NCBI RefSeq assembly: GCF_014651995.1
Contig: NZ_BMXY01000003.1
Span: forward strand, 284,669 to 348,668
DNA from: Cognatilysobacter xinjiangensis
GTDB taxonomy: Bacteria > Pseudomonadota > Gammaproteobacteria > Xanthomonadales > Xanthomonadaceae
Direction of reading: 5' to 3'
Length of the DNA stretch: 64,000 bases
Under the pieces are notes generated by a model, which was given only the letters and a program-made list of their open reading frames with translations, ran no database searches and was not told the DNA's origin. Position 1 is the stretch's first letter, and each line of letters begins with the position of its first letter. Position numbers and translations under genes: made by a program. Shown in pieces: positions 53,334-63,619 of the stretch.

Positions 53334-55666
53334 GCGCCCACCGCGAATTCGAGGTCCGGCTCGAACGCGTCGAGCGCGACGGCCTCCATCGGCCGCGCGA
53401 CGAGGTAGCCCTGCGCGTGGTCGCAGCCGACGGTGGCGAGGTAGTCCAGCGCCGCGCGCTCCTCCACGCCCTCGGCGGTGACGCGACAGCCCAGTGCATG
53501 CGCGAGTTCGACGATCGAGCGCACGATCACGCGGTCCTCGGGCGACTGCGCGAGCGGCGCGACGAAGGCGCGGTCGATCTTCAGCTCGCGCACCGGCAGC
53601 CGGCGCAGGTAGGCGAAGGACGACTGGCCGACGCCGAAGTCGTCGATCGACAGCGCGATGCCCTGCGCGGCGAGGCGCTCGAGCACCGGCAGCGCGGCAT
53701 CGGGATCGCGCATCAGCGCGCTCTCGGTGATCTCCAGCACCAGGCTGGCCGCGGGCAGGCCGTGCGCGGCGAGCAGCGCGGCGACGCGGCGCGGCAGCTC
53801 GGCGTCTTCCACGTCGCGCGCGGAGACGTTGATCGACACGCGCATGTCACGCCCGGCCGCATGCCAGCGACTGGCCTGCGCGATGCCGGTCGCGAGCACC
53901 CATCGCGTGAGCCGGCGGATGTGGCCGGTCTGCTCGGCCAGCCCGACGAACGCGTCCGGCGGCAGCAGGCCCAGGCGCGGATGGCGCCAGCGCACCAGCG
54001 CCTCGACGCTGTCGATGCGCCCCGTCGCCAGGTCGAGCTTGGGCTGGTAGTGCAGCGCGAGGCCTTCGTCCTGCTCCAGCGCGCGCAGCAGGTCGCCCAT
54101 CAGCGAGAGGCGCTCGGGGCGGTGCGGATCCGTGGCCTCGTCATAGACGGCGATCGCGCCCTCGCTGCCCGCGGCCGCGAGCAGCGCGACGTCGGCGCGG
54201 CGCAGCAGGCCCGCGGCGTCGCGGCCGTGCAGCGGCGCCAGCGCGATGCCGACCGCGGGCGCGAGGTCGAGGCTCACGTCCGCCTCGCGATAGGGCTCGG
54301 CGAGCGCATCGACCAGCCGCGTCGCCAGCGCGACCGCATCGGCACGCGCGGCCACGGGCAGGAACACCGCGAAACGGCTGTCGGTGGCGCGCGCGACGTC
54401 GGCGCCGGCGACGAGCGCGAGGCGCCGGCCGACGTCGTGCATCAGCCGATCGCCGACACCGTGCCCCAGCGTCTTGACGATATCGGGCACGCGCTCGAGC
54501 CCGACCATCAGCAGCGCGGCCTCGCCGTTCGGCGCCGCGTCGAGCGCACGCTGGATCGCGCTTTCGGCGGCGCTGCGGTTGGGCAGGCCGGTAACGGGAT
54601 CATGCGCGGCTTGGTGCAGGATGCGCGCCTCGCGCTCGCGGATCGCCGCGGCCATCGAATCGAAGGCCGCGGCCAGCGCGCCGAGTTCGTCGCCCTGCAC
54701 GCGCGCGCCGATCGGCGCGTAGTCACCGGCCTCGATGCGACGCGCGGATGCCGCGAGCCGCTCGACCGGACGCGACACGCTGCGTGCGATCAGCCAGGCG
54801 CCGGCGACGCCCGCGAGCAGGCCGAGCCCGAGCAGCGCGGCCCAGGTCAGGCCCACCGCGCGGTACGGCGCCAGCGCCGCGTCGACCGAGTAGCCCAGCA
54901 GCGCCACCACCGGTGCGCTGTGCCGCGAGCGCGCCAGCGGCACCGCCTGCATCACATATTCGCGGCCGTCGTCGGCCTCGACCACCTCGGCGCGCATCGG
55001 CAGCGTCGAACTCGCGGGGCCGAGCTCGCGCACCAGCAGCCCGCTGCCGGCGCCGTGCGCGATGCCGCGCCAGCGGCCGGCGTCGACGGTGGCGAGCTCG
55101 ACGTCCTTGGGCAGCGCCGACTGCGCCTGCAAGCGCGCGAGCAGGCGGTCGTCGACCGGGATCGCAGCGGCGATGAAACCGACGAGGTCCGGCGCGAACA
55201 CCGGCACCACCACCATCCAGTGCGCGCGATCGTGCGAGGCCACCACGGCCGACGCCGGGCGCTGCAGCGCGTGCTCGACGAGGTCGGCGTACGGAAACGC
55301 CGCGCCCGGGGCGAGCCGCCCGGCGGTATCGGCCTCGACGCGACCGTCGAGCCCCACCAGCAGCATTTGCGTGGCGCCCACGCGGCGGCCGTGGTTGGAC
55401 AGCGCCGAGAGCACGGTGGCGCGATCCTGCTGCGCGATCGCCGAGCGCAGCGCGAAGTCCAGCGAGAGCACCTGCACGCTCGCGGCGACGCGTTCGGACA
55501 GGTCGTCGAGCTGGCGCGCGAACGCGCCGGCGGCCACGCCGAGCTGGCGCTGGCCCTCGCCGATCAGCGCATGCCGGGTGACGCCGTAGACCAGCACGCC
55601 GGTCAGCGCCTGCACGGCGACCAGCAGCGCGACGACGAACGTGACCAGGCGGACGCGGAAACTCAT
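53330..55666 (-). CDS. Membrane-bound degenerate-GGDEF/EAL c-di-GMP phosphodiesterase
   Basis: A 778-residue inner-membrane signalling protein. TM1 at 8-28, a periplasmic sensor of dCache/CHASE4 type (about 35-265), TM2 at 272-294, HAMP (295-345), GGDEF (355-510) and EAL (520-770). The GGDEF site reads TDSRF (428-432), so cyclase activity should be lost. The EAL domain keeps Glu555-Ala-Leu, NVSARD, EITES, DDFGVGQSS, KIDR, AEGVEE and AQGY, so phosphodiesterase activity is likely. It lies 4 bp after a cupredoxin gene and overlaps a barrel gene. Confidence 0.93.
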   Translation of the reverse strand: MSFRVRLVTFVVALLVAVQALTGVLVYGVTRHALIGEGQRQLGVAAGAFARQLDDLSERVAASVQVLSLDFALRSAIAQQDRATVLSALSNHGRRVGATQMLLVGLDGRVEADTAGRLAPGAAFPYADLVEHALQRPASAVVASHDRAHWMVVVPVFAPDLVGFIAAAIPVDDRLLARLQAQSALPKDVELATVDAGRWRGIAHGAGSGLLVRELGPASSTLPMRAEVVEADDGREYVMQAVPLARSRHSAPVVALLGYSVDAALAPYRAVGLTWAALLGLGLLAGVAGAWLIARSVSRPVERLAASARRIEAGDYAPIGARVQGDELGALAAAFDSMAAAIREREARILHQAAHDPVTGLPNRSAAESAIQRALDAAPNGEAALLMVGLERVPDIVKTLGHGVGDRLMHDVGRRLALVAGADVARATDSRFAVFLPVAARADAVALATRLVDALAEPYREADVSLDLAPAVGIALAPLHGRDAAGLLRRADVALLAAAGSEGAIAVYDEATDPHRPERLSLMGDLLRALEQDEGLALHYQPKLDLATGRIDSVEALVRWRHPRLGLLPPDAFVGLAEQTGHIRRLTRWVLATGIAQASRWHAAGRDMRVSINVSARDVEDAELPRRVAALLAAHGLPAASLVLEITESALMRDPDAALPVLERLAAQGIALSIDDFGVGQSSFAYLRRLPVRELKIDRAFVAPLAQSPEDRVIVRSIVELAHALGCRVTAEGVEERAALDYLATVGCDHAQGYLVARPMEAVALDAFEPDLEFAVGA

Positions 55667-55670
55667 CGGC

Positions 55671-56321
55671 TCAGTAGCCCGTGCGCTCGCGGTCGACCGC
55701 GCGGCGCGGGTCCGGCAGCAGCGCCAGTGCGAATGGGAGGCGACGATGGTCGTCGGCGCCGAGCACCACGCCGGGTTGCGCGATCTCCTGCTTCGTCGGC
55801 GGCAGGCGCGGATGCCAGACGCGCACCTCGTAGGTGCCCGCCGGCAGGCCGTCGAGCACGACGTGCCCGCGCGCGTCGCTGCGCGCCGACCACGGCGCGT
55901 CGGTGACGTAGAGGTAGCTGATCATGCCGTCGTGGATGTTGCAGCCCACGGCGACCACGCCGGCGCGCGGCAGGGTCATCGGCGCGGATTCCTGCCGCGG
56001 CGCGACGACGTACTCGAACGACTTCGCGCGCGAGAACGAATAGACGTGGTGGCGGGTGGCGTCGCTGTTGCGGAACACCACCGACTCGCCGGGCCGCAGC
56101 ACTTCGACGTAGGGCCGGAACGCGAGGTTCTTCTGGTCGACGACGTGCGGCGCGCCTGCCGCCGGCGCCGAACCCGCGCCGTCGGCCCGCACCAGGCTGA
56201 CCACCGCGTCGGCGACCGGACGGCCCTGGCGATCGGCCAGGTCCACCGCCAGTTGCGCGCCCTGCGCCGCGCCGCAGGCGAGCAGCGTCGCCAGGCCCAG
56301 CCCCTTGCCGATCGTCCGCAT
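55671..56321 (-). CDS. Periplasmic cupredoxin-like protein (methylamine-utilisation-type annotation)
   Basis: A 216-residue exported protein (signal to about residue 22). Residues 60-140 form a plastocyanin-like domain with a likely type 1 copper site: His91/92 (ATRHHVYSF), Cys127, His130 and Met133 (GCNIHDGM). A carboxypeptidase-regulatory-like beta-sandwich follows (GHVVLDGLPAGTYEVRVWHP). Relatives are often named methylamine utilisation protein without proof. It is first in the operon with the EAL protein and the barrel. It could act as a copper/redox input for the sensor domain (inference). Confidence 0.87.
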   Translation of the reverse strand: MRTIGKGLGLATLLACGAAQGAQLAVDLADRQGRPVADAVVSLVRADGAGSAPAAGAPHVVDQKNLAFRPYVEVLRPGESVVFRNSDATRHHVYSFSRAKSFEYVVAPRQESAPMTLPRAGVVAVGCNIHDGMISYLYVTDAPWSARSDARGHVVLDGLPAGTYEVRVWHPRLPPTKQEIAQPGVVLGADDHRRLPFALALLPDPRRAVDRERTGY

Positions 56322-56441
56322 GCCGTCCCCCCGACGCGCCGTGCCGCCCGAGCCTAGCACCGGGCCGGGCGCGTACCCCGCGCCCTGTCGGACGTTATCG
56401 GCGGGCGCCGCGGAAGCTTGATGTCGCGCGCGATCGCCGTC

Positions 56442-57159
<718 letters not shown>

Positions 57160-57167
<8 letters not shown>

Positions 57168-58362
57168 GGCGGATCGCCTCCACCGGATCGAGCCGGGACG
57201 CGCGCGAAGCCGGCACCGCCGCCGCGATCACGCCAGCGATGGTCGCCAGTGCCATCGCGGCCGGCACCAGCGTGGGCGGCAGCGGAATGTAGAAGAGCCC
57301 CGGCCCGAAGCGGTTGAACGCCCCGACCAGCGCCAATCCCGCGAGCGCGCCGATGAGCGAGCCGGCCAGGCCCAGCACGGCGCCCTGGATCAGGAACACG
57401 CGCAGCATCTGCCGGCGCCGCGTGCCCATCGCCCGCAGGATGCCGATCTCGCGCGTGCGCTGCGCCACGCTGACGGCGAGCACGCTGGCGATGCCGAGCG
57501 CGACCGACATCGCGACGAAGAAGCTGATCATGCGCGTGGACATGCTCTGCGAGGTCAGCGCGTTGACCAGCTGCGCATTGGTTTCCTGCCAGCTCTCGGC
57601 CTTGAGCCCCGTGAGCCCGCGGATGCGCGCGGCGCTGCGGTCGGCGGCGAACAGGTCCTCCACCGTCACGTCGATCACTGTCACGCCACCGGGCAGCGCG
57701 AGCAGCGACTGCGCCTGCTTGAGGTCGAGGTAGACATAGCGCGCGTCGAGCTCGCGCACGCCGAGCTCGAAGATGCCGGCGACGTTGACGATCGCCTCGC
57801 GGCCGTCGCCCGCATCGAGGCGCAGCTTGCCGCCGGTGCGCAGGCCGAGGTCCTCGGCGAGCTGGCGGCCCACCACCGCATTGCCCGAGCCGACCTCCAG
57901 CCGGCCTTCGACCATGTTCTCGTCCAGCGGGATGACACGCAGGTAGCGCGGCAGGTCGACGCCGACCAGCGCGACCGACTGCACCGCCTCGCCGCGGCGG
58001 CCGAACGCGGGGCCGGACACCACCGGCGAGACCGCGGTGATGCCGGGCAGCGTGTCGAGCACGTCGCGCACCTCGGGCCAGTTGTCGATCGGACGCAGTG
58101 CCTGCGCGCGGCGGTCCTCCAGCACCAGCTGCAGCGTGCCGGGCGGCGCGGGCGCGATGCGGTTGGCCTCGTTGGGCGCCTCCACGCGCACGTGCGACTG
58201 CGTGCCCAGCGTGCGTTGCACGAGGTTGTTCTGCAGCCCCGAGATCAGCGCGGTGACGAACACGATCACCGACACGCCCACCGCGATGCCGAACAGGATC
58301 AGCAGCGTCTGCGCGCGGCCCTGGCGCAGGAAGCGCATCGCGATGGTGGCTTCGATCCACAT
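57160..58362 (-). CDS. FtsX/LolE-type ABC permease
   Basis: A 400-residue type VII ABC permease: an N-terminal helix ([20 protein letters not shown]), a periplasmic domain (about 45-270), then three helices with [20 protein letters not shown] and a last segment ending [15 protein letters not shown], the family terminus. It lies 3 bp after the adaptor gene. Together with the ATPase it forms an exporter unrelated in gene order to the one at 5961-9129. Confidence 0.9.
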
Positions 58363-58365
58363 CGC

Positions 58366-59616
58366 TCAGTCGAGCTTGACCGGCGGCTCGCCGCGTGTGG
58401 ACTCGGCGGCCGTCGGCGGCGGCTGGCCGTCGATGCGCACGCGCGCGCCGTCCTTCGGCAGCGCGTCGGCCGCGAGCGCGCCGGCGGCGACGACCTGCTC
58501 GCCCGCGCGCAGGCCCTCGAGCACCTCGCTCGCGGCCAGCCCGCGCAGGCCCAGCTTCACTGCGACGCGGCGGACGCGGCCGTCGCGCACCACCAGCACG
58601 GTGGCACGATCGCTGCCGTCGCGCGCGTCGATCAGCGCATCGTTGGGCACCGCCAGCGCGCGCTCGCGGCGACCGGTGAGGATGGTCGCGGTGACCGTCA
58701 TGTCCTGGCGCACGAAGGTCGCGCGCGGGTCGATGCGCAGGCGCACGTCGACCGTGCCGCGCGAGGGATCGATGCCCGGCGCGACGTGGTGCACGGTGGC
58801 GGCGAACGGGCGGTCGGGAAACGCGTCGGCGATGCAGGTCGCGCTCTGGCCGACCTCGATGCGCGAGAGGTTCTTCTCGTCCAGCGGCAACAGGATCTCG
58901 CCGGGCGCGTCGCGCGCGATCTCCATCAGCACGTCGCCGGCGCGCACGGTGTCGCCGGGCTCGACGTCGCGCGTGAGCACGGTCCCGGCCACGGTTGCGC
59001 GGATCACCGCACGCGCGAGTTCGGCGTCCGCGGCGGCGAGCTGCTGGCGCGCCTGCGCCTCGCGCGCGCCGCCCGCGAGCGCTTCCAGCGCGACGCGTGC
59101 CTGCTCGGCCGCGGCGCGCGCGGCGACCACCGCCTGCTGCGCCTGCTCGACGTCCTCGCGCGCGACCAGTTGCCGCGCGCCGAGTTCGCGACGACGCGCG
59201 GCCTCGCGCTCGGCCTGCGCGAGTTCCGCGCGGGCCTGGCGCAGCCGCGCCTCGGCATCGGGGCGGTCGGCCTCGCGCAGCGCCGCGAGTGCCGCGCGCG
59301 CCTCGTCGCGCCGCGCTTCGAGGTCGCGTGCACGCAGCATCACCAGGATGTCGCCCGGCGCGACGCGGTCGCCGTCCCGCACGCGGCGTTCCAGCACCAG
59401 CCCGGCGATCTCCGCGCCCACCTGCACGCGCGACTCCGCCGCGATGCGCCCGGTCGCCACCACGTTCTGCACCAGCGGGCCCGCCTGTACCTCGTAGCCG
59501 GGCAGCGCAGCGCCGCGCAGGCGCATCAGGCCGAACAGCACCACGAGTACGAGAACGACGGCGATGGCCGCGATCAGCCATGTGCGGCGCCTGGGGCGCT
59601 TGGACGGTTCGAGCAT
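58366..59616 (-). CDS. HlyD/MacA-family periplasmic adaptor
   Basis: A 416-residue membrane-fusion protein. TM at 13-31, lipoyl half-motif VRDGDRVAPGDILVMLRARD, a long Ala/Arg/Glu-rich coiled hairpin (about 97-205), second half RATVAGTVLTRDVEPGD, and barrel and membrane-proximal domains. It is first gene of the operon continuing with the FtsX-type permease and LolD-type ATPase. The coiled hairpin is longer than in the first MacA-like adaptor. Confidence 0.9.
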   Translation of the reverse strand: MLEPSKRPRRRTWLIAAIAVVLVLVVLFGLMRLRGAALPGYEVQAGPLVQNVVATGRIAAESRVQVGAEIAGLVLERRVRDGDRVAPGDILVMLRARDLEARRDEARAALAALREADRPDAEARLRQARAELAQAEREAARRRELGARQLVAREDVEQAQQAVVAARAAAEQARVALEALAGGAREAQARQQLAAADAELARAVIRATVAGTVLTRDVEPGDTVRAGDVLMEIARDAPGEILLPLDEKNLSRIEVGQSATCIADAFPDRPFAATVHHVAPGIDPSRGTVDVRLRIDPRATFVRQDMTVTATILTGRRERALAVPNDALIDARDGSDRATVLVVRDGRVRRVAVKLGLRGLAASEVLEGLRAGEQVVAAGALAADALPKDGARVRIDGQPPPTAAESTRGEPPVKLD

Positions 59617-59793
59617 GCAGGCGGATCCGCGGGAAACCGGCGCATCTTCGCCGAACGCGCATCATCGCCGTGCGTACGGCCGCTGGCACCCTGGCGACGA
59701 TGCGTTCCGCCGACGGCATCGACGACGATGGACACGCCACGGGTAACGCCGTGCGCCGCGATCCTCGCCTGCGTTCAAGTGCCCGGAACGCGA

Positions 59794-59823
59794 TCGGCGA
59801 TCGGGCTTGCGCCCGACCGCCGA
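59794..59823 (-). terminator. Hairpin downstream of the cyanophycinase fusion gene
   Basis: Arms 59794-59806 and 59811-59823 pair over 13 positions with one mismatch and a 4-nt loop, 59 bp past the stop. The remainder of 59617-59881 shows no gene. Confidence 0.5.
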
Positions 59824-59881
59824 TGCTTCGAACCGCCGATATATCCGCGCAACCGGGCCGCTGCGACGCGGCCAGCCGTCG

Positions 59882-61825
59882 TCACGGTACCGGCATCGCC
59901 AGCGCGTCTTCGCGGTAGATCGCCACGTGCGGCACGCCGTCGGCGCCGATCCAGCCGCGATACATGCCTTCGGTGTTGAACGGGAAGGCGACGCTGCCAT
60001 CGGCGCCGAGCGCGATCGCACCGCCGTCGCCGCCGGCCTTCGGGATGTCGCGGTTGATCACGGCGTCGGCCGCGCGCCGCAGCGGCGTGCCGGCCAGGCG
60101 CACGCGCGCGCAGATCTCGTGCGCCGACGCGCCGCGGATGTAGAACTCGCCCCAGCCCGTGCCCGATACGGCGCAGCGCGCATCGGCCCAGGTGCCGGCG
60201 CCGATGATCGGCGAGTCGCCCACGCGGCCGTAGCGCTTGTTGGTCATGCCGCCGGTGCTGGTGCCCGCGGCGAGGTGGCCGGCGGCGTCCAGCGCGAGCG
60301 CGCCGACGGTGCCGAAGTAGGCCTTGCCCGGCAGCACCAGTGGCACGTTCGCCGCCTGCGCGCTGGCTTCCTCCTTCAGCGCCTGCTGCAGTTGCTGCCA
60401 GCGCTTCTCGGTGCGGAACCACGACGGGTCGACCAGCCCGATGCCCTGCGACTTCGCGAACGCCTCGGCGCCGTCGCCGACCATCATCACGTGGTTCGAG
60501 CGCTCCATCACCGTGCGCGCGAGCTGCAACGGATTGCGGACGCGATGCACGCCCGCGACCGCGCCGGCCTTGCCGGTCGCGCCGTCCATCACCGAGGCGT
60601 CGAGCTCGTTGCGGCCGTCGTGGGTGAACACGGCGCCGCGGCCGGCGTTGAACTGCGGCGCGTCCTCCAGCACGGTCACCGCGGCGGTCACCGCGTCCAT
60701 CGCCGGCGCGCCCGCCTTCAGGCGCGCATGGCCGGCGCGCAGCGCGGCTTCGAGCGCGGCGCGCGCGGCGGCCTCGTCGGCCGGCGTCATGCCGGCGCGT
60801 TCCACGCCGGCGCCGCCGTGCAGCACCAGCATCGGTGCGTCCAGCGCGACCAGCACGCCGTCGCGCACCGCATAGCCGCGCTGGAACGGCGGACGCTCGA
60901 CGCGGCCCTCGGGCAGATGCAGCCGCGAGTTCGCATCGATGCCGATCGTCTCCACGCGCGACAGCTTCATCGGCTCGTCCTCGGCCTGCCGCTCGGCGAA
61001 GCCGCCGCGCACCAGCGTGGCGCCGGCGCCCGGCGCGGTCGCGTAGACGCGCGCGCTGCCGTCGGCCTCCACCGCGACCGCCGCGTCTTCGTCGACGCCG
61101 AGCCCGATCAGCGGACGGCCGGCCAGCGATTCGGCCTTGGCGACGAAGGCGACGAGGCGGCCGAGGCGGCCGCGCTCGCGGAAGTGCGTGTCGGTGACCA
61201 CGCCCTTGAGCGCGTCGATGTGCAGGAAGCCGGTCTCGATGGTGTTGGCCGGGCCGAGCGGATCGGACAGCGCCTCGGGGCTGGTGAGGCTGCCGCCGTC
61301 CATCGCGCCGTAGAGGTATTCGCCGAGCATCGCGAGCCCGGCGCTGGTGCCGCCCAGCGGCTTGCCGGCGCGCACATGCGCGTCGAGCGCGGCGGCCACG
61401 GGCGTGCCGCGCCAGAAGCGCACGTAGCGCGACTGGTCGCCACCGGCGAGGAAGATGCCGTCGGCGCGCCTGAGCGCGCGCAGGATTTTCGGATCGCTGG
61501 CCGCGTCGCGGTCGTCGAACACGAACGTCTCCACCGAGGCCACGCCGCCGACCTCGCGGTAGAACTCCTCGCCGATCTCGCCCGCCTGCGAGGCGCGCAG
61601 CACCACCACGTGGCCGTGGCCGGCCTTGGCGAGGAACCAGCGCAGCGCGTCGAAGTTGCGGTCGCCGCCGCCCATCAGCAGCAGGCCCGGGGCAGGCCGC
61701 TCCGGCGTGGGCAGCGAGAGGTCGCCGATGACGTGGCGCTGGTAGCCGGCGGCGAACGCGGCGCCGGCCTGCGCCAGCCCGAGCACCGCGGTGAAAAGGA
61801 TCGGCCAGGCGGCTCGGCGATGCAT
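59882..61825 (-). CDS. Fused cyanophycinase - isoaspartyl peptidase/L-asparaginase, exported
   Basis: A 647-residue protein with a signal peptide (to about residue 25). Residues 45-275 are an S51-type cyanophycinase: LLLMGGGDRNFDALRWF, FLAGGDQSRYVRFW, nucleophile Ser161 in GGTSAGLAML, and DTHFRERGRLGRLVAFV. Residues about 330-640 are an Ntn-hydrolase isoaspartyl peptidase: LHGGAG (335-340), NAGRGAVFT and the autocleavage site GT-VGAL with Thr506 as the new N-terminal nucleophile. Cyanophycinase yields beta-Asp-Arg dipeptides, and isoaspartyl peptidase splits them to Asp and Arg, so one polypeptide covers the whole route. Confidence 0.92.
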   Translation of the reverse strand: MHRRAAWPILFTAVLGLAQAGAAFAAGYQRHVIGDLSLPTPERPAPGLLLMGGGDRNFDALRWFLAKAGHGHVVVLRASQAGEIGEEFYREVGGVASVETFVFDDRDAASDPKILRALRRADGIFLAGGDQSRYVRFWRGTPVAAALDAHVRAGKPLGGTSAGLAMLGEYLYGAMDGGSLTSPEALSDPLGPANTIETGFLHIDALKGVVTDTHFRERGRLGRLVAFVAKAESLAGRPLIGLGVDEDAAVAVEADGSARVYATAPGAGATLVRGGFAERQAEDEPMKLSRVETIGIDANSRLHLPEGRVERPPFQRGYAVRDGVLVALDAPMLVLHGGAGVERAGMTPADEAAARAALEAALRAGHARLKAGAPAMDAVTAAVTVLEDAPQFNAGRGAVFTHDGRNELDASVMDGATGKAGAVAGVHRVRNPLQLARTVMERSNHVMMVGDGAEAFAKSQGIGLVDPSWFRTEKRWQQLQQALKEEASAQAANVPLVLPGKAYFGTVGALALDAAGHLAAGTSTGGMTNKRYGRVGDSPIIGAGTWADARCAVSGTGWGEFYIRGASAHEICARVRLAGTPLRRAADAVINRDIPKAGGDGGAIALGADGSVAFPFNTEGMYRGWIGADGVPHVAIYREDALAMPVP

Positions 61826-61913
61826 CGGGGCGGTGCTCCAGGCGTGATTCGTTCTGCACAGGACGAACGGCCGGGCGATTTCCCCCGTCCGGCCGCTTCG
61901 GGCCGCCCTCGGC

Positions 61914-61919
61914 TATGGT
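61914..61919 (+). promoter_or_regulatory. Possible -10 of fecI-like gene, leaderless spacing
   Basis: TATGGT ends six bases before the ATG at 61926, and there is no ribosome site. This is the same -10-to-start spacing as at hrpB and copL. No -35 was recognised. Confidence 0.3.
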
Positions 61920-61925
61920 GTCCCG

Positions 61926-62498
61926 ATGCCGGTCGAACTCGACAACTGGTTCATCCGCGAGATCCTCGTGCACGAGGCCGCGCTCGCGCGCTACCTGGCG
62001 CGTTGCTGGCGCCATCGCGACGAGCTGATCGACCTGCGGCAGGAGGTCTACGCGCGCGTCTACGAGGCCGCGGGGCGCTCGCTGCCCACGCAGCCCAAGG
62101 CCTTCCTGTTCGCCACCGCGCGCCACCTGATCACCGATCGCCTGCGCCGCGGCCGCGTCGTCTCGATCGAGCCGATGGGTGATTTCGAGCCTTCGCACGT
62201 CCTGATCGATGAGGTCTCGCCGGAGCGCTGGAGCGGCGGCCGGCAGATGCTCGCGCGCATCGCCGACGCCTTCGACCGCCTGCCGGACCGGTGCCGGGAG
62301 GTGGTCTGGCTGCGGCGTGTCGAGGAGTTGTCGCAGAAGGAGGTGGCCGTGCGACTGGGCATCAGCGAGAAGACGGTGGAGAAGCACATCGCCAAGGGCA
62401 TGCGCCTGCTCGCCGGTCATATGCACGGCGGCGACGCCGTGGACGCGGCGCCCGCCGTGGAAACGGAGGCGCCGCATGGGCGACAGCAGGCCGACTGA
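61926..62498 (+). CDS. FecI-family ECF sigma factor
   Basis: A 190-residue ECF sigma factor. The region 2 block is ELIDLRQEVYARVYEA and FLFATARHLITDRLRR. Region 4 is FDRLPDRCREVVWLRRVEEL plus SQKEVAVRLGISEKTVEKHI, the FecI signature. It should drive the TonB-dependent receptor operon in response to signals relayed through the FecR gene that overlaps its end. Confidence 0.92.
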   Translation: MPVELDNWFIREILVHEAALARYLARCWRHRDELIDLRQEVYARVYEAAGRSLPTQPKAFLFATARHLITDRLRRGRVVSIEPMGDFEPSHVLIDEVSPERWSGGRQMLARIADAFDRLPDRCREVVWLRRVEELSQKEVAVRLGISEKTVEKHIAKGMRLLAGHMHGGDAVDAAPAVETEAPHGRQQAD

Positions 62499-63543
62499 GC
62501 CGCCGCCGGGGCGCGCGATCGCGATCGAGCGCAAGGCCGCCGACTGGCTGGCGCGCCGCGAGGGCGGCGGTGCATGGGCCGAGGCCGATGCGCAGGCGCT
62601 GGAGGCCTGGCTGGCGGAGGACGTCGCCCATCGCGTGGCGTTCCTGCGCCTCGACGCCGCCTGGCGCGAGAGCGGCCGCCTGCAGGCGCTGGGCGCGAGC
62701 TGGCGGCGGCCGGGCCCGCCGCCGCGCGGCTATGCCTCGTCGCCGGCGCCGCATGCCGCACCGGTCGATATCCCGCCGCCGCGCGCGCGCAATGCGTCGC
62801 CACGACGTCCCCGGCTGCGCCGCTGGCTGGCCGCCGCGGCGCTGGCCGGCGCGACCGTCGCCGGCTGGAGTTGGTGGAACCTCCACGTCATCGACGCCGC
62901 GAGCTACGACAGCGCGCCGGGCCTGGTGCGTCGGCTGCCGTTGTCCGACGGCTCGCGCGCCACGCTCGCCAGCGACAGCCGCATCGAGGTCCGGCTGTCG
63001 CGCCGCGAGCGCCGCATCGCGCTGCAGGCGGGCGAGGCGATCTTCGACGTCGCCAAGGACGCCGCGCGCCCGTTCGTGGTCGACGCCGGCGCCGGCCGCG
63101 TGGTCGCGGTGGGCACGCGCTTCTCGGTGCGCCGTGATCCCGACGGCCTGCAGGTCGTCGTCACCGAAGGGCGCGTGCGGCTCGAGCCCGCGCGCGGCCG
63201 CGACGGCGTGCGCCCGGTGACGCTGCTGCCCGCGGGCAGCATCGCGCTGGTGGGCGAGGACGGCGTGCTGGTGCGCACCGTGCCGATCGCCGAGGCCGAG
63301 GAGATGCTCGGCTGGCACAGCGGCCAGCTGGTGTTCCGAGACGCCACGCTCGACGAGGCCGCAGCGCGCTTCGCCGACTGCAGCGCGCGCCGGCTGGTGA
63401 TCGGCGACGACACCGTGGCCGCGCTGCGCATCGGCGGCAGCTTCCGCTGCGACAACGTCGAAGGCTTCGCGCGCCTGCTGGAGCAGGCCTTCGCGGTGCG
63501 CGCCGAGCATCGCGCCGACGGCATCGTGCTGCACGCGCGTTGA
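62476..63543 (+). CDS. FecR-family anti-sigma factor / sigma regulator
   Basis: A 355-residue inner-membrane protein. The N-terminal cytoplasmic FecR_N domain carries AADWLARREGG and DAQALEAWLAEDVAHRVAFL. A membrane helix lies near residues 115-133. The periplasmic FecR domain includes LPLSDGSRATLASDSRIEVR and VGTRFSVRRDPDGLQVVVTE, with a C-terminal STN-like segment. It overlaps the sigma gene by 23 bp. It passes the ligand state of the receptor to the sigma factor. Confidence 0.92.
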   Translation: MGDSRPTEPPPGRAIAIERKAADWLARREGGGAWAEADAQALEAWLAEDVAHRVAFLRLDAAWRESGRLQALGASWRRPGPPPRGYASSPAPHAAPVDIPPPRARNASPRRPRLRRWLAAAALAGATVAGWSWWNLHVIDAASYDSAPGLVRRLPLSDGSRATLASDSRIEVRLSRRERRIALQAGEAIFDVAKDAARPFVVDAGAGRVVAVGTRFSVRRDPDGLQVVVTEGRVRLEPARGRDGVRPVTLLPAGSIALVGEDGVLVRTVPIAEAEEMLGWHSGQLVFRDATLDEAAARFADCSARRLVIGDDTVAALRIGGSFRCDNVEGFARLLEQAFAVRAEHRADGIVLHAR

Positions 63544-63619
63544 ACCGCCGGGGGATTTGCCCGGCTCGTTCGTCCTGATCGCTGGAAGCGCCGTCGCCGC
63601 GGCGCACTGGGGAATCCAC

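Noticed and set aside
55671..56321. Methylamine utilisation function for the cupredoxin
   Set aside because: No methylamine dehydrogenase genes are nearby; the name is a carried-over annotation.
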